Positions 1 through 5,714 are shown, counted from the stretch's first letter. The stretch is DNA of 9,525 bases from Candidatus Woesearchaeota archaeon (GCA_016219765.1 JACRKM010000075.1:1-9525), one strand, 5' to 3'. Numbers and translations: made by a program. The notes: generated by a model not told the origin, from the letters alone.

Positions 1-459
1 AAAGTACTGTATCTTGGAGCAAGTACCGGGACGACAGTAAGCCACGTGAGCGATCTTGTAGGAAAAGAGGGGTTTGTGTTTGCTCTTGATTTTGCGCCGA
101 GAAGCACGCGTGAGCTGGTGTTCCTTGCAGAAGAGCGGCCGAATATCATTCCGATCCTCGCGGACGCAAACCACCCGCAGCAGTATCTCCCGCTGCTTTG
201 TGAAGTTGACTGTGTGGTGCAGGACATCGCACAGCGTGACCAGGTTGGCATCTTTCTCAAGAACTGCAGGGTCTTCCTCAAGCAGGGAGGCTTTGGCATA
301 TTGAGCGTAAAGGCAAGAAGCGTCGATGTGACGAAGAAGCCGCGGGTCGTCTTCAATGATGTCCGAAGCATACTTGAGAAGAATATCACGATCGTGGATT
401 ACCGCGAGCTTGATCCATTGGAGAAGGATCACTGTATATTCATTTGCAAGAAGAAATAA
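1..459 (+). CDS. flpA: Fibrillarin-like rRNA/tRNA 2'-O-methyltransferase, 5'-truncated
   Basis: The frame is open from base 1, so the gene enters from the left and about a third of a usual ~225-residue archaeal fibrillarin (the N-terminal part) is missing; 152 residues are visible. Fibrillarin is the SAM-dependent enzyme of archaeal C/D-box sRNPs (with Nop5 and L7Ae) that methylates the 2'-O of rRNA and tRNA riboses under guide-RNA control. Seen here: the SAM-binding loop YLGASTGTTVSHV (visible residues 4-16), the acidic end of the next strand (FALDF), CVVQDIAQ with Asp75, LSVKARS with Lys104, and EKDHCIF with His144. The last three match the family's catalytic K-D-K-H set, whose first Lys lies in the missing part. 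The GTG at 46 is internal, not the start. The gene ends 41 bases before the metallophosphoesterase on the same strand. In many archaea nop5 lies directly upstream; that part is outside the window. Confidence 0.95.
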   Translation, partial: KVLYLGASTGTTVSHVSDLVGKEGFVFALDFAPRSTRELVFLAEERPNIIPILADANHPQQYLPLLCEVDCVVQDIAQRDQVGIFLKNCRVFLKQGGFGILSVKARSVDVTKKPRVVFNDVRSILEKNITIVDYRELDPLEKDHCIFICKKK

Positions 460-500
460 AGAAATTGAAATGATCATACAACAACCTCAAACCTTATCCA

Positions 501-1490
501 ATGCTCAAAATCCTCGCCATCTCAGACCTGCACGGCAAGCTTCCCGATATCCGCAAAGCCGCAAATGACGTAGACTTGATTGCGTCAATGGGCGATTTCT
601 GTTCTGCGCAAAAGATACGGGCGCTCGAATTCAAACATTGGAAGCATGAGAAAAAATGGTACGAGATTGTCGGCGCAAAAAAAGCAGAACAAATTATTCT
701 TGAAGACGTCGAATCCGGGCGCAAAGTTCTTGCCAAGCTCAATAAATTAGAAAAACCCGTTTTCGTTATTCCTGGAAACGTCGACTATCCTGATCCTGTG
801 TTGTTTACAAAGTTGAAGGAATACCAATGGAATTACTACCTTAAAAAATTCAAGAACGTTTTTGACGTTGAGTTCGCTTTAATCGATATTGGAGACTACC
901 AAGTAATCGGGTACGGGCGAAGTTCTGCTCCGGAGAAATTAGGAAATAAGACCGTTCGAAGGAGGATCGTCAAAGCGCTCGCGTCTCTTTTTAGGAGAGC
1001 GAAGAAGCCGGTGATTTTCTTGTCGCATAATGTTCCCTATAAAGTGCTCGATAAGGTCTCGATGAAATCCTCCCCCGCCTATGGAGAGCATAGCGGCTCT
1101 GACATTACACGTGAGATGATCGAACGTTTTTCTCCAGCGGTATGCATCTGTGGACACATGCACGAGACGCAAGGTGTTGCAAGACTGGGAAAGACGACTG
1201 TTATTAACGCTGGTTTGGGGATGACAGGTCAGTACGCAGTCATCACACTCAATAAGAAGAAGATTAAAGTCTATCTCCGACAGGGGTTGGTGCGAAATTC
1301 CCTTGCTTCGCCGCCACGCTCACCGCCACCGCCTTTTCGCGAGAGATGGACAATTACTCGTTCACACCGACAAGGGGGATGCCCCATCGGGGAATGTCGG
1401 TCCTCCATCAGCACAGACATATCACGAGCCCGGCGTGGCGGCGAGCGAGCGACGCGTCGAGCGTCACGGTGGCGGCGGCAAGATAATTAA
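501..1490 (+). CDS. Metallophosphoesterase (calcineurin-like), C-terminus replaced by inserted element
   Basis: A calcineurin-type dinuclear-metal phosphoesterase; the substrate cannot be told. All metal-binding motifs are visible in order: DLH (Asp9, His11), GD (Asp32), GNVD (Asn93), SHN (His176) and GHMH (His219, His221). These are followed by the usual last strands (INAGLGMTGQYAVITL, then KIKVYL). The genuine domain ends near residue 260. Residues 261-329 are an Arg/Pro/Ser-rich tail read from a GC-rich element at 1282-1516 and should not be regarded as part of the ancestral protein. If the element and one copy of its 7-bp flanking repeat are removed, the frame would continue for about 15 codons after residue 260 and end at 1566-1568, just inside cysS. 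The ATG at 501 sits 41 bases after the fibrillarin gene without a clear Shine-Dalgarno; only a weak AT-rich stretch near 465-478 could act as a leaderless promoter. The protein may still be active because the core domain is intact. Confidence 0.9.
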   Translation: MLKILAISDLHGKLPDIRKAANDVDLIASMGDFCSAQKIRALEFKHWKHEKKWYEIVGAKKAEQIILEDVESGRKVLAKLNKLEKPVFVIPGNVDYPDPVLFTKLKEYQWNYYLKKFKNVFDVEFALIDIGDYQVIGYGRSSAPEKLGNKTVRRRIVKALASLFRRAKKPVIFLSHNVPYKVLDKVSMKSSPAYGEHSGSDITREMIERFSPAVCICGHMHETQGVARLGKTTVINAGLGMTGQYAVITLNKKKIKVYLRQGLVRNSLASPPRSPPPPFRERWTITRSHRQGGCPIGECRSSISTDISRARRGGERATRRASRWRRQDN

Positions 1491-1516
1491 TAGCAACCAT
1501 TTTCGCACCAACCCCC
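1282..1516. mobile_element. MITE-like non-autonomous element with terminal inverted repeats and 7-bp target duplication
   Basis: The ends are GGGGTTGGTGCGAAA (1283-1297) and its exact reverse complement TTTCGCACCAACCCC (1501-1515), a perfect 15-bp inverted repeat. Including one mismatched terminal base on each side gives 15 of 16. Immediately outside lies a direct repeat CTCCGAC (1275-1281 and 1517-1523), as expected of a 7-bp target-site duplication. The interior (about 1305-1480) is much richer in GC than the surrounding genes, contains more inverted repeats, and encodes no convincing protein on either strand, so it would have to be moved by a transposase from elsewhere. It interrupts the 3' end of the metallophosphoesterase gene. 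I do not recognise the terminal repeat as a particular IS family. An alternative reading is a long structured RNA whose closing stem is the 15-bp repeat; the flanking duplication favours transposition. Confidence 0.75.
1308..1444. repeat. Nested inverted repeats in the core of the element (possible RNA fold)
   Basis: A perfect 12-bp pair TCGCCGCCACGC (1308-1319) with GCGTGGCGGCGA (1433-1444) encloses GATGGA/TCCATC (1345-1350/1404-1409). That encloses ACCGACA/TGTCGGT (1366-1372/1395-1401), which in turn encloses CCCC/GGGG (1382-1385/1389-1392). An alternative apical pair GGGG/CCCC (1375-1378/1382-1385) competes for the same C-run. A second copy of GTGGCGGC at 1469-1476 could compete for the 5' strand of the outer helix, and CGACGCGTCG (1450-1459) is a 10-bp palindrome. 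The nesting suggests the element can fold into one long branched hairpin as DNA or RNA. Whether it is transcribed as a discrete RNA is unknown. Confidence 0.6.
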
Positions 1517-1530
1517 CTCCGACGCAAAGA

Positions 1531-1540
1531 ATTAAAAATA
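1531..1540 (+). promoter_or_regulatory. TATA box of cysS (leaderless)
   Basis: The A/T stretch ATTAAAAATA is centred about 25 bases before the cysS ATG at 1561, the archaeal TATA-to-start distance. No Shine-Dalgarno precedes the ATG, so the mRNA probably starts at or next to the start codon. The TATA box lies just downstream of the inserted element's right flank, so the element has replaced the DNA immediately upstream of this promoter without destroying it. Confidence 0.55.
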
Positions 1541-1560
1541 AGCAAGCATAACTATCAACA

Positions 1561-2979
1561 ATGGCCTTGAAATTATTCAATACCTACTCTCGTAAGAAGG
1601 AAACATTCAAACCTATTGAGGAAGGAAAGGTTTGTATCTATTCGTGCGGTCCCACCGTGTATGATTTTGTCCACATCGGAAACCTGCGCGCGTTTATGTT
1701 CAGCGACATTCTTCGGAGGTACCTCAAGTATGCTGGTTTCAACATTGTGCAAGTGATGAATATTACTGATGTTGACGACAAAACGATTAAGAATGCGAAG
1801 AAGAGCAGTGAGCCGCTTCAATTGTTCACCAAGCGCTACACGCAAGAGTTCATAAAGGATATCAAAACGCTCAACATTGAGCTTCCAGAACAGATGGTGA
1901 ACGCGACAGACCATATTCATGAGATGGTCCAGCTGATCGAGAAGCTTCACGAGAAAGGGCTTGCATACGAGAAGAAGGGTTCGGTGTACTACAAAATTGC
2001 CGCATTCAAAAATTACGGAAAACTTGCCGGCCTTGATCTGGATAATCTAAAAGTGAATGCTGAAGGCCGGCTGAGCGACGCCGACGAGTACGAGAAGGAT
2101 AACGTCCGCGACTTTGCACTCTGGAAAGCATACGATCCCGATGACGGGAACGCCTTCTGGGGAACTCCATATGGCAAAGGCCGTCCTGGCTGGCACATAG
2201 AATGTTCTGCGATGAGCATGAAGTATCTCGGAGAACATTTTGACATCCACACTGGCGGCGTTGACCTGATCTTCCCGCATCATACGAACGAGATTGCTCA
2301 GTCCGAAGCGGCGACCGGCAAGAAGTTTGTGAATTACTGGCTACATAACGCGCATTTGATCGTGAATGGTGAAAAGATGTCCAAATCACTGGGAAACTTC
2401 TACACATTGCGTGATCTACTCAAGAAAGGATACAACCCGATTGCTATAAGGTATGAGTTGCTGTCTACGCACTATCGCCAGCAGTTGAACTTCAAAGAGG
2501 ACAATCTTAAGCAGATTCCTGCAACGCTGCAAAGGTTTTATGAATTTCTCGATAAACTTGACGACGCAATCAAACAAAAAGGGAAGGTCGACGATTCACC
2601 AAGAGTGCAGAACATGGTTGATCATGCAACAAAACAATTTGAAAAAGCTATGGACGACGACCTCAACATCTCCGGCGGACTTGCAGCAGTCTTCGATCTC
2701 ATGCGGAAAATAAACACGTTGCTTGCAACAGATGCCATCTCCCCTTCCGACGCAAGGAAGACAAAGGTAGCGATGCTGGGGTTCGATTCGGTGCTTGGCG
2801 TCATGCATCACGAGAAGGGGCACATCGATGAAGAGATCGAAGCGCTAATCGAAAAGCGTGAAAAGGCGCGCGAGAAGAAGAACTTCAAACTCGCGGATAA
2901 GATCAGAGATGACCTTCTCAAGCAGGGCATTCAACTCGACGATACACTGCATGGTGCGAAATGGAAAAGAATTGCATAA
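1561..2979 (+). CDS. cysS: Cysteinyl-tRNA synthetase
   Basis: A class I aminoacyl-tRNA synthetase that charges tRNA-Cys with cysteine using ATP in the cytoplasm. At 472 residues it is of normal length. The first catalytic signature is HIGN (residues 38-41, in VYDFVHIGNLRAF) and the second is KMSKS (272-276, in GEKMSKSLGNFYTL). The zinc site that selects cysteine is complete: Cys29 (YSCGPTVYD), Cys215 (GWHIECSAMS), His240 and Glu244 (FPHHTNEIAQSE). The helical C-terminal region ends with KLADKIRDDLLKQGIQLDDT and GAKWKR, typical of the family. The ATG at 1561 fits both the family N-terminus (MALKLFNTYSRKKE) and the TATA spacing. If the upstream insertion is removed, the metallophosphoesterase frame would overlap this start by a few codons, which suggests the two genes were originally packed tightly. 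Confidence 0.97.
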   Translation: MALKLFNTYSRKKETFKPIEEGKVCIYSCGPTVYDFVHIGNLRAFMFSDILRRYLKYAGFNIVQVMNITDVDDKTIKNAKKSSEPLQLFTKRYTQEFIKDIKTLNIELPEQMVNATDHIHEMVQLIEKLHEKGLAYEKKGSVYYKIAAFKNYGKLAGLDLDNLKVNAEGRLSDADEYEKDNVRDFALWKAYDPDDGNAFWGTPYGKGRPGWHIECSAMSMKYLGEHFDIHTGGVDLIFPHHTNEIAQSEAATGKKFVNYWLHNAHLIVNGEKMSKSLGNFYTLRDLLKKGYNPIAIRYELLSTHYRQQLNFKEDNLKQIPATLQRFYEFLDKLDDAIKQKGKVDDSPRVQNMVDHATKQFEKAMDDDLNISGGLAAVFDLMRKINTLLATDAISPSDARKTKVAMLGFDSVLGVMHHEKGHIDEEIEALIEKREKAREKKNFKLADKIRDDLLKQGIQLDDTLHGAKWKRIA

Positions 2980-3004
2980 GAAATAATCGCACAGGGCACT
3001 CACT

Positions 3005-3025
3005 AAACAACAATTAAACAACAAT
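3005..3025 (-). terminator. U-rich 3' end of the HxlR regulator (tandem repeat)
   Basis: On the + strand AAACAACAATT (3005-3015) is followed by AAACAACAAT (3016-3025), an 11-bp unit repeated almost twice. Read on the - strand, directly after the stop codon of the regulator, this gives T-rich tracts separated by G residues, resembling an archaeal U-rich terminator. It lies between the convergent ends of cysS and the regulator. No stem is evident. Confidence 0.35.
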
Positions 3026-3384
3026 CATAGCGCACAATCTTTGCAGGACAGACCTTGACAAAATTTCTTGTCGCCTTTCTGCCGAACAGCCCACTTCTTG
3101 ATCGCCATCACGATATAGATGAATTCCTCGCCGCTTTTTGTAAAAGAGTACTCACAGGTTATAGGCATTGTTCTTGTGTCGATCCTTTTCTTGATCAGAC
3201 CTTCCTTTTCAAGCTCTTTTAATCTTGACGAAAGAAGCTTTGGGCTGATTCCAGAGAGTGCTTTTTTAATCATGGAATACCTTTTCGGTCTGGCCTGTTC
3301 ATTATACAGCGCGAGTAAGATAAGTAGTGTCCATCTCTTTCCCAGGATGTTCGCGGCTCGGTATACTGCACATTCTTGTCTCAT
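3025..3384 (-). CDS. HxlR-family winged-helix transcriptional regulator with cysteine-rich tail
   Basis: A small dimeric DNA-binding regulator; family members often sense thiol-reactive or redox stress through a conserved N-terminal Cys. The 119 residues begin with ECAVYRAANILGKRWTLLIL, which contains the conserved Cys5 and the Gly-Lys-Arg-Trp signature. The recognition-helix region SPKLLSSRLKELEKEGLIKK (48-67) and the wing (PITCEYSFTKSGEE) follow. Unusually, it ends with C-x4-C-x2-C (Cys109, Cys114, Cys117), which could bind a metal or Fe-S cluster or act as a redox switch; that is inference. It is transcribed away from the hemerythrin gene across 117 bp containing a dyad and GGTATA repeats, so hemerythrin and itself are its likely targets. 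A shared TATA sequence at 3407-3416 would put the transcript start almost at the ATG (leaderless). Confidence 0.9.
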   Translation of the reverse strand: MRQECAVYRAANILGKRWTLLILLALYNEQARPKRYSMIKKALSGISPKLLSSRLKELEKEGLIKKRIDTRTMPITCEYSFTKSGEEFIYIVMAIKKWAVRQKGDKKFCQGLSCKDCAL

Positions 3385-3406
3385 GGTATATCTTTAGAAA
3401 CTAAAA

Positions 3407-3416
3407 GGTATAAATA
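3407..3416. promoter_or_regulatory. TATA box in the HxlR/hemerythrin divergent region
   Basis: GGTATAAATA is preceded by the purine-rich CTAAAA, a good BRE-plus-TATA arrangement reading rightwards, with an expected start near 3436-3440 and a leader of about 60 bases for hemerythrin. Read leftwards (TATTTATACC), the same sequence lies about 25 bases from the regulator's ATG at 3384. A second weaker AT-rich site (CATATAAC, about 3475-3482) lies about 25 bases before the hemerythrin ATG. Confidence 0.5.
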
Positions 3417-3428
3417 GATATTGTTTTT

Positions 3429-3454
3429 GTAGCTGGTACACAAAGTATACCTAC
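3429..3454. promoter_or_regulatory. Candidate HxlR operator (imperfect dyad)
   Basis: GTAGCTGGTACAC (3429-3441) faces GTATACCTAC (3445-3454), an imperfect inverted repeat around AAA that overlaps the predicted transcript start of the hemerythrin gene. The half-site GGTATA also occurs at 3360-3365, 3385-3390 and 3407-3412, and inverted at 3446-3451. That gives four copies within about 90 bp, as expected if a dimeric regulator autoregulates and represses its divergent partner. The binding factor is inferred only from position. Confidence 0.4.
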
Positions 3455-3489
3455 TAAAGTCGGCCACATCGCGCATATAACAGCACTTA

Positions 3490-3498
3490 CGAGGGGAT
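3490..3498 (+). promoter_or_regulatory. Ribosome binding site of the hemerythrin gene
   Basis: A GAGGGGAT purine run lies about four bases before the ATG at 3502. It supports that start and a leadered mRNA, unlike the leaderless synthetase genes in the window. Confidence 0.5.
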
Positions 3499-3501
3499 AG
3501 C

Positions 3502-3978
3502 ATGGAAAAGATTCTGGAATTTATGGGCAAAGACCATGACAGGCTTGACAGTATTTTCGAGAAGTTTAGGCATTCTGCAAACGATCCGGACGAATTAAGA
3601 CAGCGATTCCATGATTTTAAGATAGGGCTTCAAAGGCACATTGTTTGGGAAGAAGACATTCTTTTTCCGGTTTTTGAGAACAACACAGGAATGCGCGACT
3701 CTGGACCTACTGCGGTGATGCGTATGGAACACCGCAAAATCAAAGAATTCCTGGAAAAAATCCACCAGTCTATAGCTCGAGGCATAGCTCAAGGAGCGGC
3801 AGCGGAAATTGACAGGCAAGCCGGTGGGTTGATAGAGGTACTTTCTGACCACAACAATAAAGAAGAAGAGATCCTGTATCCCTGGATCGACGAGACTTTA
3901 AGTGAAAAAGAACTGGATGAAATCTTTGCCAAGATGAAAGAGTTGCCTGCAGACAAGTTCAATAAGTGCTGCGGGTGA
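3502..3978 (+). CDS. Hemerythrin-like (HHE domain) di-iron protein
   Basis: A four-helix-bundle protein expected to bind a non-heme di-iron centre and sense or carry O2 or NO, or store iron; the exact role is not known. The 158 residues show the ligand pattern His12 (KDHDRL), His46 and Glu50 (RHIVWEEDILFP, H-x3-E), His77 (MEHRKIKEF), and His117 with Glu121/122 (DHNNKEEEILYPWID). Both long helical pairs are complete, and the protein ends with a Cys pair (NKCCG). The start is supported by a GAGGGGAT ribosome binding site. It is divergent from the HxlR regulator and followed after 49 bases by a DUF4346-like gene with its own Shine-Dalgarno, suggesting a two-gene transcript controlled by the regulator. 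The link to oxygen or redox stress is an inference from family and context. Confidence 0.92.
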   Translation: MEKILEFMGKDHDRLDSIFEKFRHSANDPDELRQRFHDFKIGLQRHIVWEEDILFPVFENNTGMRDSGPTAVMRMEHRKIKEFLEKIHQSIARGIAQGAAAEIDRQAGGLIEVLSDHNNKEEEILYPWIDETLSEKELDEIFAKMKELPADKFNKCCG

Positions 3979-4027
3979 TTGCCGAAACGCATCGAAAGAC
4001 GGACAGCTGACTAACAGGTGAGTAATC

Positions 4028-4396
4028 ATGATGATCGAACCTCAACGGCCGAAATGGGTCAAAGATAAACAACTGCATAAGGATTTTGAGGTCATTCAGT
4101 GCGGGCAATATGATGACTATCAGGACCACAAGAATGATGATGGATGCTATATTCTGATGAGGGTCGATTTTGAGTTCTACGAGATACAGGTTGCGATACT
4201 GAATTATCAGCATGAAATACTCAAGGTCTTCAAAGGAAAAAGGCCGCAAGACATCTACCACGCGATCTTCGAGTATGAAAAAAAACATACTCTTTCTTGG
4301 TTTACAGAAAAGCAGCACATCGCCTACCTTGGTAAAGAGCTCAAGAAAGCCGAGATCGCGCTTGCGTTGGGTAACATTGGCTACTATCAGGAGTGA
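4028..4396 (+). CDS. Small DUF4346-like protein
   Basis: A soluble 122-residue protein. The C-terminal stretch HIAYLGKELKKAEIALALG (residues 97-115), followed by YYQE, strongly resembles the ending of archaeal DUF4346 domains, which in methanogens are found attached to pterin-related proteins. I assign the domain from memory of this motif, not from a search. The first half (CYILMRVDFEFYEIQVAILNY, residues 40-60) fits the family's paired beta strands. Its biochemical function is not known. The ATG at 4028 is six bases after AGGTGA (4016-4021), a good archaeal ribosome binding site; a second ATG follows directly. It lies 49 bases behind the hemerythrin gene and is probably co-transcribed with it. 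Confidence 0.75.
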   Translation: MMIEPQRPKWVKDKQLHKDFEVIQCGQYDDYQDHKNDDGCYILMRVDFEFYEIQVAILNYQHEILKVFKGKRPQDIYHAIFEYEKKHTLSWFTEKQHIAYLGKELKKAEIALALGNIGYYQE

Positions 4397-4433
4397 TCTG
4401 ATAATTTCCGTCCATTGGTTTCTTGTTCTAATA

Positions 4434-4491
4434 GCGTCAGTGAAAAATTCAATAGTGCCGGCACGCATTCTGCACAAATTTTCAATGACGC
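4434..4491. terminator. Long imperfect inverted repeat between convergent genes
   Basis: GCGTCAGTGAAAAATT (4434-4449) is matched by AAATTTTCAATGACGC (4476-4491), an imperfect 16-bp stem, around a 26-base loop that contains the palindrome GTGCCGGCAC. It sits between the end of the DUF4346-like gene and the end of the antiporter gene and could be a bidirectional terminator or mRNA 3' stabiliser. There is no U-tract directly after it on the + strand. A small palindromic mobile element is another possibility: GTTCT flanks it at 4425-4429 and 4493-4497, but not symmetrically. Confidence 0.5.
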
Positions 4492-4496
4492 CGTTC

Positions 4497-5576
4497 TCAC
4501 ACAAAATAGAACACGATCGCGATGATCGTGTACACGCTCATCAATTGGATGCCTTCGAGCCAGTTGCAGACTCCATCGGCAGCAAGATGATTGATGATCA
4601 TCACGGCAAGGAGGATCGAGACGACCTCAAACATCGAGAAGACAAGGGTGAAGCCGAAGCCGAATAGCTGGCTTGCGAGCACGAGGAGCGGTGCGACGAA
4701 GAGCGCGATCTGGATCGCGCTGCTCATCCCGATCTCAAGGGAGATATCAAGCTTGTTCTGGATGGCGAACTGAACCGCAGACGCTTTCTCAGCGATGTTG
4801 GTAATGATGGCGATCAACACGACACCGATAAAGGTCTGCGTCATGCCAAGATCGAGCGCGGTCCCCTGGATCGCATCGACGAGAATATCCGATTCGACGG
4901 TCGCGACGAGCGTTGCAAGGAGCAGGATGGTGTATGCTGCCTTTTTTGAGAGAAGAGATTTCGGTCGGGTGGCGCGTATCTCGTCGCTTGCGTCAAAGAG
5001 ATCCCGGTGCGTGCAGAGCGAGAAGAAAAGCCCTCCAATGTAGACTGCTGCAAGAACAAGCGCGACGGCGTCGGAGAGGAGAGGGATGTGGGTGCTTGCA
5101 GGGTTGGTGAAGGCGTAGACGCTTGGTATCGTGACGCCGACCACAGCGATGATGAGCATAGTCGAGGAGACATTCGCTGCTTTATTGTTGAAGCGTTGAT
5201 ACTTGTGCCTCAGGCCTCCGACAAAGACGCTCATCCCGATGAGCAGGAGGATGTTGCCGAGGATCGAGCCGACGACCGAAGCCTGGACGACGCGCACAAG
5301 CCCTCGTTGCAGTGCAAAGACGGCGACGATGAGTTCGATGATGTTGCCGAAGGTCGCTGATACCAACCCGCTGATGGTCGGGTTCGTCTGCAGCGCGATC
5401 TCATTCGTAGCAAAACCGACGATGCGCGCAATTGGAATGATTGCAAGGATTGCAGTGGTGAATTGGATAACAGGATTATCAATCAAGAATGCCGCAAGCG
5501 CACTCAAGGGGATGAACAGGAGCATCCAGAGGAATATCTTCTCTATCCGAAGGTATCTGTTGAGCACCGCTGTCAC
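4497..5576 (-). CDS. Ca2+/H+ antiporter-like (CaCA/CAX family) membrane protein
   Basis: A polytopic membrane protein of 359 residues with about ten to eleven hydrophobic segments and the internal duplication of the cation/Ca2+ exchanger superfamily. The first repeat carries the alpha motif SATFGNIIELIVAVFALQ (residues 73-90) and QASVVGSILGNILLLIGMS (98-116). The second carries IAIITNIAEKASAVQFAIQN (255-274) and SSAIQIALFVAPLLVL (285-300), both close to CAX proteins that exchange Ca2+ for protons. The second repeat has Thr259-Asn-Ile-Ala-Glu-Lys where CAX proteins usually have Gly-Asn-x-x-Glu-His, so ion selectivity may differ. The start is a GTG at 5574-5576 with no clear Shine-Dalgarno. A TATA-like AT stretch at 5629-5637 would give a leader of about 30 bases. 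It stands between two inverted repeats and converges with the hemerythrin/DUF4346 genes. Confidence 0.9.
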   Translation of the reverse strand: MTAVLNRYLRIEKIFLWMLLFIPLSALAAFLIDNPVIQFTTAILAIIPIARIVGFATNEIALQTNPTISGLVSATFGNIIELIVAVFALQRGLVRVVQASVVGSILGNILLLIGMSVFVGGLRHKYQRFNNKAANVSSTMLIIAVVGVTIPSVYAFTNPASTHIPLLSDAVALVLAAVYIGGLFFSLCTHRDLFDASDEIRATRPKSLLSKKAAYTILLLATLVATVESDILVDAIQGTALDLGMTQTFIGVVLIAIITNIAEKASAVQFAIQNKLDISLEIGMSSAIQIALFVAPLLVLASQLFGFGFTLVFSMFEVVSILLAVMIINHLAADGVCNWLEGIQLMSVYTIIAIVFYFV

Positions 5577-5628
5577 CGATCGCTGCGTTATTCGTCACTA
5601 GAGATAGCTGATACGCTGTAACATCAGG

Positions 5629-5658
5629 ATATATATTTTAATCTTCTGAACAGAATTA
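5629..5658 (-). promoter_or_regulatory. Antiporter promoter: TATA box with adjoining dyad
   Basis: On the - strand an AATATATAT stretch (5629-5637) forms the TATA box of the antiporter gene. Directly upstream of it, at 5639-5658, the + strand reads TAATCTTCTGAACAGAATTA, a near-perfect dyad around AA with one extra base in one arm. The location, abutting the BRE/TATA, suits a transcription-factor site. The arm CTTCTG has a second possible partner, CAGAAG, at 5663-5668. No regulator is identified. Confidence 0.4.
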
Positions 5659-5685
5659 GTCACAGAAGTGTATGGAAGAGAAGAA

Positions 5686-5708
5686 CACGTAAGAAAAACG
5701 CAAACGTG
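5686..5708 (-). terminator. Probable 3' end signal of valS
   Basis: Directly after the valS stop codon, the - strand holds a T-rich run (GTTTTTCTT) flanked by a short inverted repeat, CACGT (5686-5690) and ACGTG (5704-5708). This suits a U-rich archaeal terminator. The remaining bases of the 138-bp gap to the antiporter gene hold that gene's promoter. Confidence 0.4.
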
Positions 5709-5714
5709 CCCGGT

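Noticed and set aside
1303..1551. An 82-codon + strand frame through the inserted element
   Set aside because: It is His/Arg/Gly-rich low complexity, crosses the element end and its flanking duplication, and has no similarity I recognise.
4111..4165. C/D-box sRNA suggested by several TGATGA and CTGA strings
   Set aside because: They fall inside the DUF4346-like coding frame, are explained by its Asp-rich codons, and do not have proper C-D'-C'-D spacing.
4513..5601. Several + strand reading frames of 60-150 codons opposite the antiporter gene
   Set aside because: They are antisense to a membrane protein with clear family motifs, are Arg/Ser- or Asp-rich, and show no start signals or recognisable domains.
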